Source: Halichondria panicea | Taxonomy: Eukaryota; Porifera; Demospongiae; Suberitida; Halichondriidae | DNA: 64,000 nt | Direction of reading: 5' to 3' | NCBI RefSeq assembly: GCF_963675165.1 | Contig: NC_087381.1 | Coordinates: forward strand, 310,001-374,000 | Shown: in pieces, positions 14,107 through 27,500 of the stretch | How the letters are laid out: the number at the start of each line of letters is the position of its first letter | Position numbering within the stretch: the first letter of the stretch is position 1 | Made by a program: the position numbers and the translations under genes | Notes under the pieces: model-generated | Databases searched by the model: none | What the model saw: the letters and a program-made list of their open reading frames with translations, nothing else | Told to the model about the DNA's origin: nothing

Positions 14107-17100
14107 CTATCTATGCTGAGATTTCTCGCTGATCCACACTTCAATATGTCCTTTCCAAATAGGCAGTATCGTATCGTCATGTTTTATCTCCTCTTTAACA
14201 ACACCGCAGTCCGGGTCCTCGGTTTTCACGAAAAATCGAAATGAGCCAGGTCGATCGAAAGCTGCTTTAAAATCTCTCAGTGTGATATCGCCCGATCTGT
14301 GGAGGAAGGAAAAGACAATATGAAGAGGCAATTAATGAACTGATGAGTTTTTCCTTAAATGGAAACACTCCGTTAGTAATTGACTCACATTCCAACTGCA
14401 TACAAATAATTATAACTTTGTTACAAATTCTAAAAGCTTAAAAGGACAAAATGATGAATACTCAAAGTTGGTAATAAAACAGGCAAACTTTCTCTATCTC
14501 TAGGTTATCCCTGATTTTCAATGATTTTAGGAATCTTTCAGCTGCCATAACTTGAATTATGTGGATCGAAAATCAATGGTTTTCTGAAAGCTTAGAAAGA
14601 GACCTTTCAAATGATACCATCAAAGTTGATATTCGAGAGATAACAATTTAGTCGTACCATGGATTATTATAGCCCATGGTCCGAGGTCAAAAAATGACAA
14701 ATTAGGGCCGCAACAAAATTTTGGATTGAAATACATCATTTGAAAGGAATTTTTCTAAGCTTTCAGAACATCATAAAAATGTTGACATTGGATCAACTGT
14801 ACTAAAGTTATGGCAGTTGAAAGACACCCCCCATCCGTTTAAACACACCATTAGATAGACATTACAAAGGGCTACAAAACACATTTATAATTGCGCTGGT
14901 ACTCTATCGAAACTCAAGTTATGACGACTCAAAATTAGTAATAAAACAGGCCGAATTCCTACGATTTGGTTTCGCCATGGCTTTTCTCAGAGAATAGAAC
15001 TTTCTCTATCTCTAGGTTATCACTGATTTAAACACCCCATTAGATAGACATTACAAAGGGCTACAAAATACAATTATAATTGCGCTGGTACTCTATCAAA
15101 ACTCAAGTTATGACAACTAGTAATAAAACAGGCTGAATTCCTACGATTTGGCGCAATTGCGCCATGATTTTTTCAGAGAATAGAACTTAACACACCATTA
15201 GATAGACATGCAGGATGTTTAATTCTCAAAAACATAGCGCAATTTTCCATCTACATTACAATGTACAATAATTATACTCACTTCTTTGGTACTACAGTTG
15301 CGTAGGGCGTCTCCTTACGATCGTTGAGAATGTAATATATCACTTTGGTATTGGGCCCGCTAGAAGGGGGTGTGGCTACGTCTTGTTTGTCCGGGTGGGG
15401 GGCGTGTCTGTCCTTGTGACGTCGCCTTCTCTCTCTATCACGATCTTTGTCTCGATGATGGTCGTCATTCTCGCCACGCTGTGTGAGTGTGGGAGGGGGG
15501 ATGTAGTTGAACATCTTTCAACAGCCTTAACTTGAGTACCGTTGATCCAATGTCAAAAAATTTTATGATTTCTGAAAGCTTATAAAGAGACCTTTCAAAT
15601 GATGTGTTTCAATCCAAAATTTTGTTGGGGCCCTAATTTGTCATTTTTCGGCCTCGGACCCATTCATGGTATTGCCAAATCGGCAAATACTTTTATCTCT
15701 CGAATATGATTTTTAATGACACCATTTGAACTATTTTTTTTCAAGCTTTCAGAAAAACCTAAAAAATTTGACATTGGATCCACGGAATTCAAGTTATGGC
15801 AGCTGAAAGAATCCCCAATCATTGATGGAGGGGGGGTGTAGTTGAACATCTTTCAACAGCCTTAACTTTAGTACCATTGATCCAATGCCGAAAATTTTAT
15901 GATTTTCTGAAAGCTTATAAAGAGACCTTTCAAATGATGTGTTTCAATCCAAAATTTTGTTGGGGCCCTAATTTGTCATTTTTCGGCCTCGGACCATGGG
16001 CTATTATTCATGGTATTGCCAAATCGGCAAATACTTTTATCTCTCGAATATGATTTTTAATGACACCATTTGAACTTTTTTTTTTCAAGCTTTCAGAAAA
16101 ACCTAAAAAATTTGACATTGGATCCACAGAATTCAAGTTATGGCAGCTGAAAGAATCCCCAATCATTGATGGAGGGGGGGGGGTGTAGTTGAACATCTTT
16201 CAACAGCCTTAACTTTAGTACCATTGATCCAATGCCGAAAATTTTATGATTTTCTGAAAGCTTAGAAAGAGACCTTTCAAATGATGTGTTTCAATCCAAA
16301 ATTTTGTTGGGGGCCTAATTTGTCATTTTTCGGCCTTGGACCATGGATCATGGTATCGCCAAATTGGCAAATGCTTTTATCTATCGAAATATGATTTTTG
16401 ATTACACCATTTGAACTATTTTTTCCAAGCTTTCAGAAAATCATAAAAAAAATTGATATTGGATCCACCGAATTCAAGTTATGGCAGTTGATAGAAAGCA
16501 CTTTTATAGTACCGTTGACCCAATGTGAAAACTTAGAAAGAAATCAACCAGACCTTTCCACCATTTCGAAAATCCTAGGCATATGATTGCACTATAGCCC
16601 AAATACAATTAACTCACATGAGCATGTCTCTTTGATCGTTTCCCAGTGGGGGAACCCCCCGCCATCTTGCCAGTGGGGGAGGAGCAAGCTCGTTCCATCA
16701 TTTTACACACCAGATCTGATATGAATTGCTCCAGGTTATCTAACACCTGCTGCTGCGGGTCTTGTGGGGTCAGGGTTCGTCGCAGCGATACTATGGACTG
16801 GCGTATACTCTCAGTCTCATCGGATATCTACAAGGGGGGTGTTTTGCGTGGGTGGGGTTATGTTTTCGATCAAGCTACAGTACGTATATATCGCACACAG
16901 ACGCCCACTCGTACACCCCCCACACACACACTCACGGTCTCGCTTCGTCGACCCCTGCCATCCGCGAGCTCTGCCAGTTTCTCTTCAAGATGGCCTATCT
17001 TCCTGTCTCTATTGGCCACCTTGGAGAGTAAGGACTCCTCAGTCGTGCTCACCTTGGCTAGCTGCATCTTCAGGGAGTCCAACTCAACCTAGATATATGA

Positions 17101-17732
17101 ACACAATCACAGCTACAGTCATTGTATAAAAGCCTAGCTATAATTATAATCTAGCATCTCATAATTGAACATACACATAATTATATATAAAAATGCTTCA
17201 ATTTGAAATCAAAAGATCTGCATCCTATTATAGATATCAGCACTAAAATGAAAACCACACTTCCACTAGCTGGTGACTCTATTCTACACTTTTGTACCTT
17301 ATACTCAATCTCGGCTGACTTGTGCTCCTCCAGTTGTTGATTCACCTCCTCTAGGCCACTCTGCTGGGCCTCGAGTGACTGCTGACATCGCTGCACTTCA
17401 CCCTGCATGAGGGAGACGGTGGGGTTGGGGGGGGGGGGGGGGGAGGGTTGTTACTACATATACTAAATGTTGTAGTGTACAATGAGAGATATAGAGAATG
17501 AGTGGGTGGTATAATGAACTGTGGTTGGCTATGTTCAGTATAGTTGGCAAGCAACCAGCCCTCGGACACAGGCTAATATGAACCATGGGTAGGCGCTAAC
17601 TACCTCATTAATATATAATTATAATTATAATAAGAGCTTGCATTCCATAGTTTAGACAGTGCCAAATTAGCCTAACAATCCAACCACACAGTGTAGGCAG
17701 GTGTGTGTGTGTGGGGATGGAGTGTGGAGTGT

Positions 17733-17764
<32 letters not shown>

Positions 17765-18099
17765 GAGTGTGTGTGTGTGTGTGATGTGTGGAGTGTGTGT
17801 GTGTACACTGTACCTCCAACTTTCTAACGAGAGCGTCTTTCTGCAGCAGCTGATGGTGAAGGTCAACTTTGGCAGAATCATTCTTATACTCTTTCCGATA
17901 AATCTCAGTTTTCATGGTCTTAATAAAAGTGTCTCTTTCCTCGACCATGGCTCTCAGTGCGGAGCATTCGGCACTAAGCTGAGTCAGCTCATCTTGTTGC
18001 TGGGAGAACTGATCACGCATCACTGACATCTGTGTGTGGAGGGTGTTGTGTGTGTGGCAGGTGTGTGTGTGGAGGGTGTGTGTGTGTGTGTGTGGGTGT

Positions 18100-18130
<31 letters not shown>

Positions 18131-21100
18131 GAGGGTGTGTGTGTGGGTGGGTGGGTGGGGAGAGGATGGTGTCCTACTACCGTAAGGTTGATGTAATTAC
18201 AGCATAATTATACGAAATTTGAATATTTCGCCCGTACGTATAGAACCATTTTTTTACATACATGTAGTCTCGTAAATAATTATTTGTAATTACACTTACT
18301 CCTACACACCCCACACACCGCCCACACCACCTCCCACACACTGCCCACCTGTTCTTCCTTCTCCACGAGTAAGTGTTGTTTCTCAACCAGCATGGCAGTG
18401 CTATTAATCTCCAGTGGTGTGTCATGTGAGACCACGCCCTCTTTTGATGAGTTCTCGTTCTTCAATGCTCGAAGTAAGAGATTGATATCCGTACCGTCCG
18501 TGTTCTTAAGTAGCTAAAGGGAAGACAATGAATAAATAAAATATACAACATCCTCCACACACCCACACACACACTAAGCACACACACACCTATTCCTACT
18601 CCACCCACTCATACACACACAACACCCACCCACACACAGCACTCCTCACACTCACCACTGCGTGTAGTTGCAATAGCTCCGTCTTAAAAGCATTCAGTCC
18701 ACTCAATACATCATGAATCTCCGTGGCCATGCCGAGGTCAAAGTTCCAACTGTTGGTGGCCACACCCCCTAAAGAGACTCGTCTACCCTCAAGAAGCTCT
18801 CTGTTCTCAGGTATGCTGTGAATACTGTTGGATGCCGGTCTAATCTTCAGCTGAACTCCTGTGTGTGTGGGTGTGGTGTGGGTGCGTGAGTGTGTGTGCG
18901 TGGGTAGAGTGTGTGTGTGTGGGGGTGGTGTGTGTGTGTGTGGGGGGGTAATATTGCATAGTACCACGTGCACTTCTGAATTATTTTAACCATAATAGCA
19001 TCAACTATAAATCGATTTGCTGGATGGATACAAAATACTGTAAGTATAATGACTGTACAAGGCTTGGGATAGTAGCCCCGCCCACCTTTCTTCCTGATGG
19101 GAGCGATAAGCCTGGTGGTGGCGGAGGGGGGGAGGTGGTCTATGGGCATACTGTACATGTCTTTCTCCTCGGCCGCTATCTCATAGGAGGTGGGCTGAGA
19201 GAGATTGGCCAACTCCAGAGGATGAGTGACACCTGAGGAAGGAAGGTAGGGGACGGTACGTGAACATGGTTCCTATTAAGTTTAAACATTCGTACAGCTC
19301 AAAATAGTGACGTAGATCAGCATTTTGCATCAATCAGGAAGAGACTATGCTAGAACTTCAGAATACATAATTACATGTATTAAGGTATGAATAACAATTA
19401 TCTACTATTATATGTGATAGTACTTAGGAAAAGGGCCCTTAACCACGTGATGATCGATTTGTGCTATGTTCAAAAATAAGTGGAGAGAGATATCTAGTGC
19501 AAACTGCTTTTTTAAATCAAATTAATTATTATAATAATTTAGACCATGCTATATAGTGCGTAGAACTCCTATAGAACTTTAATTAGAATACATATTAAGG
19601 TATGAATAACAAACAAGACTAACTCATCTAAACAAATATTTACTCACCTAGAGGGTGTGAGATGGTTTGCGAGAGTGACTGGCCGACATTAGCATGTACG
19701 TGTGGTCCAATGCTGTTGATATTCGGGACACTGAAACTGTTTGTTGCCAAATTCGATTTTTTCACGTCTGGAGAACGCACTCTCGGTACAGTCGCATGTT
19801 CAGCAGTCATGTGACTACTGAAGGCGTGTCTATTGGACGCTCCATGTTCCCTAGGCAACGGTTGTGGCTTTGGTTCGCTGGTGTTTCGTGGTTTGACTGA
19901 TCGTGGTTGATAACGCTCCGCTAACCCCAATACCACCCGCATAATGCCCTTAGAGTTGCCTTCCAAAATGTCTACATAGAAATAGACAGAGGAAAAATGT
20001 ATACATAGAATCAGACAGTACATTAAACAAAACTGTGGTTGTGGTCTCAATAGAGAGGCCATAGTTAATAAATAGTGTGAGCATTTTAGGGACAGTACTG
20101 AGTGGTCTCAATATATAGAGAGGCCATAGTTAATATAGCATGAGGACAGTACTGAATGGAGAGTTAAAAATGAAGTACAGGGTTCTTTCTATCCAGTCGA
20201 GATGGGGGAGGGGGAGGAGCTTCTCCCCTCCACCAATCTGTTCGGTTTCAAAGGGCCTATATACCAACTACTAAATAACATTCAAAATGCATCTATCTCC
20301 ATTAAAAGAAACTCTTCTTACCCCGTACAGCTTCGGCTGGTTGGATATTGACGCCATCTTGTTTCAGCAGCTGCACAGCCAGTTCAAGGTTTCGGGAACG
20401 AGCATCTGCACTTGTAGGGTATCTAACCACCCCTTCCACTTCAGCACGGGCTACAGAGTCATGTGATATAAAGTAATGACAAAGTAACGCAAACACTGTA
20501 ATTCGTATTCTGAATAGTAACATAGAACCTATTGCGTATGATATTTCACAGTTTTAATTTTGAGGTTAATTCTCTAAACACAAATAATTTCCACAACACG
20601 AATGTTTCCCCGCTATACTGTATACGTAAGGTCTGCTAATGTAATGTGCTTGTGAGTAAAATTATCAATGAGGCTGTGACTCTTCACACAATTAAAGGCA
20701 ATCACTACACCACAGTGAGTATACTTACAGACAATTTCCACTAGGTTGACGAAAGAAATGCCATCTTGAAGACCTATACGTATGTCGTTGATGAGAGGTA
20801 CACCGGGTTTCCTCTTGAGGTAGTTGTTGACCCAGGCCGTGTAGTCAGCTAGTTGCTTCTGCTGTGAGTGTGAGTGTGAGTGTGTGAGGGCGTGTGTGTG
20901 TGTATGAGAGTTATACTTTCCCTAATAAGGTTGGCATTTCAAGTGTGTGACGAAAACAGTTGCTTTAGTAAATTAAATCCATTAAATATAGAGCCCTCCA
21001 TTAGTGTAGTGCATGCATAATGGGAAGGTAACGATGCGTATAATCCACTATACATACCGTATTACTAGAATATTTTACGGATGAAAAAAACCAGCCAAAT

Positions 21101-22444
21101 TAGCAGAAATGTTGACCCTTTGCGATCACATTCTGGCAAGGGTTGTGTGTATTTACTAACTAGTATTAATTTAGGTTTTGCGGATTCTATTGTTGCGAAT
21201 TGATCAACCATCGCAAATGTTTGATGCTCGCAAAACATTCTAGTACAGTAATACAACAGCTAATACAGTGGAATAGCTAATACAGAGGTAGAAACCATGT
21301 ATGTTCATCACATCCATTCATCAAAGCTAACACAACTTTTGATCATTTCCATAATTAGATAAGTGCAGCTGATTTAAGGCCCTATATATACCGCACACAG
21401 TTTATTGAGGTCACTAGTTTTTCTTTATATAGTGCGTGGATGAACTATTTTGCATACATACGTACGTAACAGGTTGCTATAGTAACCAATAAGTATTAAA
21501 TTACATCGTACAGGTATAATAAAGAGACGGTACACATGTGAAGAAAAATGAAATAGATACACACACAATAATTATTTTAATACTGCACGTCTTTGAAAAT
21601 ACATTCTACGGCTGCCCAGAAGGTCAACACAAAATGTATGAATGGCTGACTAGGCTAGTGTAAATGGAATGAATCACTGTATTATTAATAACAGCCACAT
21701 CACAATGCTACTCTAATTGACCTGCAGTGTGTAGACTAGTGTACAGAGCCTATAGTGTGGTCCCACTGTGTGCACTGTAGCTAGTGTACAGAGCCTATAG
21801 TGTGGTCCCACTGTGTGCACTGTAGCTAGTGTACAGAGCCTATAGTGTGGTCCCACTGTGTGCACTGTAGCTAGTGTACAGAGCCTATAGTGTGGTCCCA
21901 CTGTGTACACTGTAGCTAGTGTACAGAGCCTATATTGTGGTCCCACTGTGTGCACTGTAGCTAGTGTACAGAGCCTATAGTATGGTCCCACTGTGTACAC
22001 TGTAGCTAGTGGTTCACTTATGCTTTCTCGAACAAGGTTTGTATTTCAAGTAGGTGAAAGGTTATCATAATTGTTACCTATTAACAATATTTAATAGAGG
22101 AATGAATACTTTGATTCATAATTATAATTATACACGATTATAATATAATTATTACATACAGTGTATCAGTAATTACAAACACCTACCTAAGTCTTGCACA
22201 GCTACATGTACATGTACGACATGGTTTTTGCTGGCTACTCAGTCTTGTAAACACACACACACACAAATGCTTGAACATATTGAACATCTTTTGAGGACAG
22301 TGTTAGAGCTATAGCAACAGGTGATGAAAGAAGAAAGCGTTTTGGCCTACCAAACAATATGTACATTCCAGAGCACACAGCAGTAGGCATGATGTCCCTA
22401 GTTACCATAATCTCAAGCTCTCTTATATAATAGACTCTCCACCA

Positions 22445-22478
<34 letters not shown>

Positions 22479-23334
22479 ATGCGTGTGTGTGTGTGCGTGT
22501 GTGTGGAAGTGTCAGTTTATTCCCCATTGGAAGCATACACTAAGCATGATATCACCTCTACACAAATTCTTAAGAAACTGGCTGTTGTACATAATTATGA
22601 TACTAAATTAAAGTTGGCGTGGGGTTAACCTAGTACACACACACACCGTACATGCATGATTGGGCTTGTACTTATACAGAAGATTATACGAGAATGGTCA
22701 GTGGAGCGTGGACACGGTAATTGGATATCGAACCACTTCAGTGAAGGGTGGGTGGACAATGAGGGGGACCATGTACACCACACAGGAATTAGGTGGCTTT
22801 ATAAATACTGATAACAAGTCCACACAGACCACATGAGAAGAAGCTCTCAGTCGATAGCAATAAATCATTATAATCAAAACTAGTAGCTAAGTACATTCAC
22901 GATCTCTGTAGAACAATTCAACTCCTCAATAATAAAACTATCAATATTAAATAAAGCAAATACAATTTATTCAACGAAGATCTCTCAACCTTATAAAAGC
23001 ATAGCCACGTACACCAGACAACACTCTATCCACACACGTATACACGCTTTGTAGCAACTAGCCTAGCCAGGAGTATGCATAGGAGAGCAGCTAGCTAGCC
23101 AGGAAAGCTCAGCTCCCCCATATTGTTATCATAGCTGTGCAAACTATAACTCACTTTCTTGTCTATCTCTCTTCTTGACTTGTACACTGCATTGCTAGCC
23201 ATGGACTGCGGTCTACTCTCATGGCCGTTGAGCTGCTCCATTGAAGTCATATCTTCTTTGTCAGTGACAATCACTTTTTCAGTCAGTTCAGTTGTCATTA
23301 TTGTCACGCCAGCTAGGTGATAAATATCTTGCAA
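14107..23334 (-). CDS. DIXDC1: Dixin (CH domain, coiled coil, DIX domain)
   Basis: Minus-strand exons: 23334-23155, 20861-20729, 20450-20322, 19971-19648, 19232-19086, 18858-18656, 18513-18349, 18029-17814, 17402-17298, 17088-16936, 16827-16618, 15478-15282, 14296-14107. The phases all agree, giving 783 residues (771 if the second Met is used). Dixin is a Wnt pathway protein whose DIX domain co-polymerises with Dishevelled and Axin. A calponin-homology domain is spread over exons 2-4 (LADYTAWVNNYLKRKPGV, then LVEIV, then ILEGNSKGIMRVVLGLAERY). Exons 7-11 encode heptad-rich coiled coil. The last two exons hold the DIX domain: TKVIYYILNDRKETPYATVV, then the segments RPGSFRFFVK, VVKEEI and ILPIWKGHIEVW. 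Length is comparable to the vertebrate protein (about 680). The first exon is inferred: it has a good GTGAGT donor at 23154 and the right phase, but the intron would be 2.3 kb. It is divergent from LMAN1. Confidence 0.92.
14455..15200. repeat. Repeats in the last intron of Dixin, including a foldback and a tandem direct repeat
   Basis: At 14512-14833 two arms face each other. The left has CATAACTTGAATTATGTGGATC and GAAAGCTTAGAAAGAGACC; the right is the approximate reverse complement, ending CTAAAGTTATGGCAGTTG. This is the same family as 15516-16490, 26110-26430 and 41640-41935. Next, about 14843-15025 and 15028-15200 are direct repeats of each other; both contain CATTAGATAGACATTACAAA and TAATAAAACAGGC. 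Confidence 0.75.
15516..16490. repeat. Three tandem copies of a ~340-bp foldback element in a Dixin intron
   Basis: Copies begin at about 15516, 15846 and 16191, each opening with TTTCAACAGCCTTAACTT. Each copy has arms in inverted orientation (GAAAGCTTATAAAGAGACC on the left, CAAGCTTTCAGAAAA on the right) and ends TTATGGCAGCTGAAAGA or similar. The first two copies are nearly identical, which indicates recent local duplication. The apparent open frames here are by-products of the repeat. Confidence 0.85.
17701..17812. repeat. (GT)n microsatellite in a Dixin intron
   Basis: GT dinucleotide run interrupted by GGAGTGTG units, directly 3' of the exon ending at 17814. Its antisense frames give artefactual His-Thr open reading frames. 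Confidence 0.9.
18034..18165. repeat. (GT)n and GTGGG microsatellite in a Dixin intron
   Basis: Imperfect GT repeat with GGAGGGTGTG interruptions, immediately upstream of the acceptor of the exon starting at 18029 on the minus strand, where it forms a CA-rich tract before the AG. Confidence 0.9.
21057..21253. repeat. MITE-like element with terminal inverted repeats, family TACCGTATTACTAG (copy 1)
   Basis: It begins TACCGTATTACTAGAATATTTTACGG and ends with the approximate complement around GCAAAACATTCTAGTACAGTAATAC. A second copy in the opposite orientation is at 40489-40709. It lies in the long first intron of Dixin. Confidence 0.75.
21734..22012. repeat. 45-bp tandem repeat, six copies
   Basis: The core GTACAGAGCC recurs exactly every 45 bp at 21741, 21786, 21831, 21876, 21921 and 21966. 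Because 45 is a multiple of three, a long minus-strand frame exists across the array, but it is only the repeat read through. It lies in the first intron of Dixin. Confidence 0.95.
22446..22505. repeat. (GT)n microsatellite
   Basis: GT dinucleotide run with short interruptions (GCATGC); a shorter CA run lies at 22251-22265. Both are in the long first intron of Dixin. Confidence 0.85.
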
Positions 23335-23652
23335 CTAGGTGTCGAACAAGTCTAATTATAGACAGCTAGAGCTCTACTCTGATCTTTGTTGTATACAATA
23401 ACATAACTTGTAAAAACAAGCTGTCAACCATTATTTTAGACAAACATGACATGTCGAGTACAGATCGTGGTTGTTTATAAGACCACATTCCATTGTCTTG
23501 GTGCTCGTTAATTACATTCCTAACATTCCCACAACCTTGAAGTGATTAGAACACGTTACGGTCAGTCAATCAGCTCTAATTAAGCGAAAAACATACCCAG
23601 ACTCTGATATTACTCACAGTTCCTTTGTTCCTGGAAGTCGTCAAGAAAGAAG
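23335..23652. promoter_or_regulatory. Probable divergent promoter of Dixin and LMAN1
   Basis: Only about 318 bp separate the proposed first exons of two head-to-head genes, so their promoters must lie here. No individual element could be assigned. Confidence 0.45.
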
Positions 23653-24497
23653 ATGGATTACCGAAGCTGCTTACTGTTGTTGTTTATAGGCCACAGTGTT
23701 TATGGAGGCCTGCCACAACTCTACCAAATACACAGCAAGTTCCAGTATAAGCACACGTTCAAGGGACCTCACCTCACCAACTCTAAGGGACATATACCAT
23801 TCTGGGAACATGGAGGAAGTAAGTCGATATCGCATCATTCGTACTTGGGAATTGCATAATACGGTTTATTAATATGGTACTGTATATACTATAAATGTCA
23901 TTACGGTATTCATTTGCACACGATTTGCTGTCTGTGTAAATTTATTAATGTCTGTGTGTAATGCACATGCACTTCTTGTGATCTCTGGTCTGTTTCAATC
24001 TATAAGTATAATTTGTATAATTTCAGGTGCTATTGCGAGTGACGAGTCTATTCGAGTGTGCCCGTCCGTCAAGAGTCGTAGAGGGTGGGTGTGGTCTGTA
24101 AACCCATTGGCCGCTGATCACTGGATGATGGACATTAGCATGAGGATTACTGGGAGACTTAAGAACGGAGCTGATGGAATGGTTAGTCCACTCTTGTTAC
24201 TATGATGACCCTTTACCAGACAGTAATCGTTACTATAATTATAAATTGTTTGTGTGTTGACCCTTTACCAGTGGTTTTGTGTAGGCGGTATGGTTCACTG
24301 AGTCTAAGGGTACGGAGGGCAGTGTCTATGGCAACACAGAGTTGTGGAAGGGACTTGGAATTATCATGGACTCTTTCGACAACGACGGTCAAGTAAATAA
24401 TTATAATAATGATGTAGCGAGCTTCACTGTTTGTGAAGGTACGTGTATTCCCAAGCATAGCATACACAAGTTATGTTGTTAGAAGTATGCACGCACG

Positions 24498-24542
<45 letters not shown>

Positions 24543-27500
24543 CACACACAGCACGACAACCCTCGTATCCAAGTCGTCCTTAACGACGGTACGAGGCAGT
24601 ACCAACATCACACGGATGGTAAGAACACAGAGAGTGGTGGTTGTGTCAAGGACTTTAGGAACAGGCCTTACCCCGTCAAAATGAAGGTGGTCTATCTCAG
24701 AGGAACCTTGGAGGTGAGCCTCAGGTTGTGTACTACTTTATATTTTTATGAGATTTATACTTATGTACATGTAGCTGAACATTTTTAACTTGTAGTACCT
24801 ACTTCACTATCTACCGGGCCCTCCCACACACGCCCACACACACACTCACGCCCACACACACACAGGTGTGGATTCACGAAGGTGTTAGCCTCACAGAAGA
24901 CGACTACGAGTTGTGTACCAAGCTGGAACACCTGCCCGAGTTGTCATGGTTACCTAAACAAGGTTACCTGGGGGTCAGTGCAGCCACGGGGGGTCTCTCT
25001 GACGACCACGATGTCCTCTCATTCGTCACACATTCTATCACCCCCCTAGAAACAAAAGCACAAGAGGTACAAGAGTATACACTGTATGTGCTGTTGCTAC
25101 CGTATATCGGTTTCGAATGTAAGGTTAATCAATGTTTCTAACTATTGCGAATTACATAGGAAATTCTTTACGTGTCTTTTGACTGCGAATTATACGAAAA
25201 TTAGCTTAGAAACCGGATATACGATAGTTCACTTGAGTGGCTGTAACCTAATGGTCCAATTTCACAATTTTGTAGCCCTTTAAAGTACTTACGAAATACT
25301 TATCTAATGATGTGTTTATAATTACCGTATATGCTCGATCAGAGGCCGCTCTTGTATAAAGGCCGCACTCAAATAGTAGCCTCCCTTGCTAGCAAAATGA
25401 AACATTTAGTAGCCGCTCTCAAATAGTAGCCTCAGTGAACTTTGACTCTAGCATTTCTGCACGTGGCAGCCAAAAAAATTATTACTAGCAGCTAGCTACA
25501 TGTACGTAGCTACAAGTAGCAGCTTGTTAGTGCTTCACAAAGACTTTCTCATGGCAGAGTTCAAGTTTATGCAGGTGAAAACAACTTTTGATGACAAACT
25601 AAATTATCTGGAGCTAATAAACGCCGCTCTTGAACAGTGGCCTCTCTTGAATTGTAGCCTCCTCTTCCAGCAAAATGAAACATTTAGTAGCCGGGGCTCC
25701 TGATCAAGCATATACGGTATCAGTAAATATCGTCAGGTAGTAAATGTCGTCAGGTCAAAATGTTCAAAGCATTTTGAAAAGGGCCTATTTCAATGGCTAT
25801 AAGGTGTCTCGAATGTATTTTGTAGCCTTTCAAAAGGCCTATCTAATGATGAGCTTATAATTATTTTATGAAATTTGGAACTATTCTTTTGTAGCGAGCC
25901 CAGGAAAGAGTTGACGAGACGAAGTTGAATGATTTGTCCGACCAGTATGCCAAAATGGCCAAGGATTTTGATAATCGTCGAGACACGTACCAACAGGAGC
26001 ACAATAAGGGAAGTGTGGATGACTGGCAACGAGAGGTGGAGACTGAGCAGAGCATGCGATTGGTCGCTGACATGCAGACTGCACTGCATCGGGAGATCAG
26101 GTGATTCATTAACAAACTGTAGTATCTTTGAATGGCCATAACTTTTGTTAAAATGTTCCAATTTCAATGATTTCCTGATTTTCTGAGAGCTTAAAAAGAA
26201 CTCTTTAAAATGGAATGCTTAGCTTTCAAATTTGCAACATGACCAAATTTCTCATTTTCGGAAAATTACCATGGGCTATAGCCCATCTTATTTTGACGAA
26301 AATCGGTCAAAAAATAATATTGATTTGAACGTACCAACTGAAAGAGCTCCTTTCAAGCTTTCAGAAAATCAGAAAATCATTGAAATTGGGTCACTAGAAC
26401 TAAAGTTATGGCCGTTCGAAAAGTTTTGATAGTAATAGTACACTGTATGAGAGACAGGTATAATTATGTTGAATAGCCATAACTTAGTTATTCATTTCTG
26501 CGAGAAGATGTACCAGTGTTTGTTTATGTAGCCCACCCCCCACACACACACACACTCCACACACACACACACACACACATGCAGGGCTGTCGCTCAAAAG
26601 GTTGATCTGCTCATTACTGGTGGAGCTGGTGGCGTGGACAGAGGTCGACCAATGGACGCTGTCGGTTCCTCACTAGCAACAGAGATATCTCACATCAAAA
26701 CAACAGAGTCAAACATTCTACACCAGCTGGCTGACCTAAGGTAGGTACCTGTATCATGTGATCTAGTGTATCATAATTATACTGTGTCTTCAGTGTGCGC
26801 CTATAGCAAAGGCTATAACCTGTTTTCAAATTTTAGCCAGTTTCCCCTACAAAATTTCAAACCTTGTCCACTGTTGATTGTGCAGTATTGATGTGTTGCT
26901 GTAGTGTACATATAATTATATAGGACTAGTACAATGTCGTGTATTTGACTATTTGTATAATGTAGAACTATAGATTGAAGGATGTTTACGCACCGAGATG
27001 CTATATTAAACTGTGTGATTATACTCCTCCATGACTATGCAGGGCTGCAATGGACCGTACAGTGCCTGAGGGCGGTAAGGCGACCCTCTCCGAGCAGCTG
27101 CAGCCGGTGTACGAGACCAAGGCGATGGTGTCGGCTCAGGCACAGAGTATAGAGAGCGTGCTCACTGAGTTGAAGGTGAGAGAAAGGTTGTATTGTGGGT
27201 GTGTCTTGATGGCATGTTACAGTGTTATATGGTAAAGGTCATTAGCTAACAATGTGCTGTACAAGTACGTACGCCGTTTTTTTATGGCTTCTCTCTGTGT
27301 TTCTATTATTTACCAAGCCTCTATTGTCACCCACACGCACTCACGCCCACACAGTCACATCATCACTCACACGCCCACACACACATACACACAGACTCTT
27401 GCCGCTAACAAGTGCCCCACTTCTAGTGAGACGTCGGCTTGTCTAACACCGTGGCTCTTTGTGGTTGTCGTGGCGATGCAACTGATAGTGATGCTCGGCT

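Noticed and set aside
17608-18029. His/Thr-rich open frames around 17.6-18.0 kb and 18.6-19.2 kb
   Set aside because: They are translations of GT/CA microsatellites; only the parts with proper splice sites and coiled-coil sequence belong to Dixin.
21713-22000. 95-residue minus-strand open frame with regular YRLCTLATVHTVGP repeats
   Set aside because: It is the 45-bp tandem repeat read in frame; it lies within a Dixin intron and has no independent support.
21734-22012. Possible CRISPR-like array
   Set aside because: The units are contiguous 45-bp tandem copies with no unique spacers, and the genome is eukaryotic.
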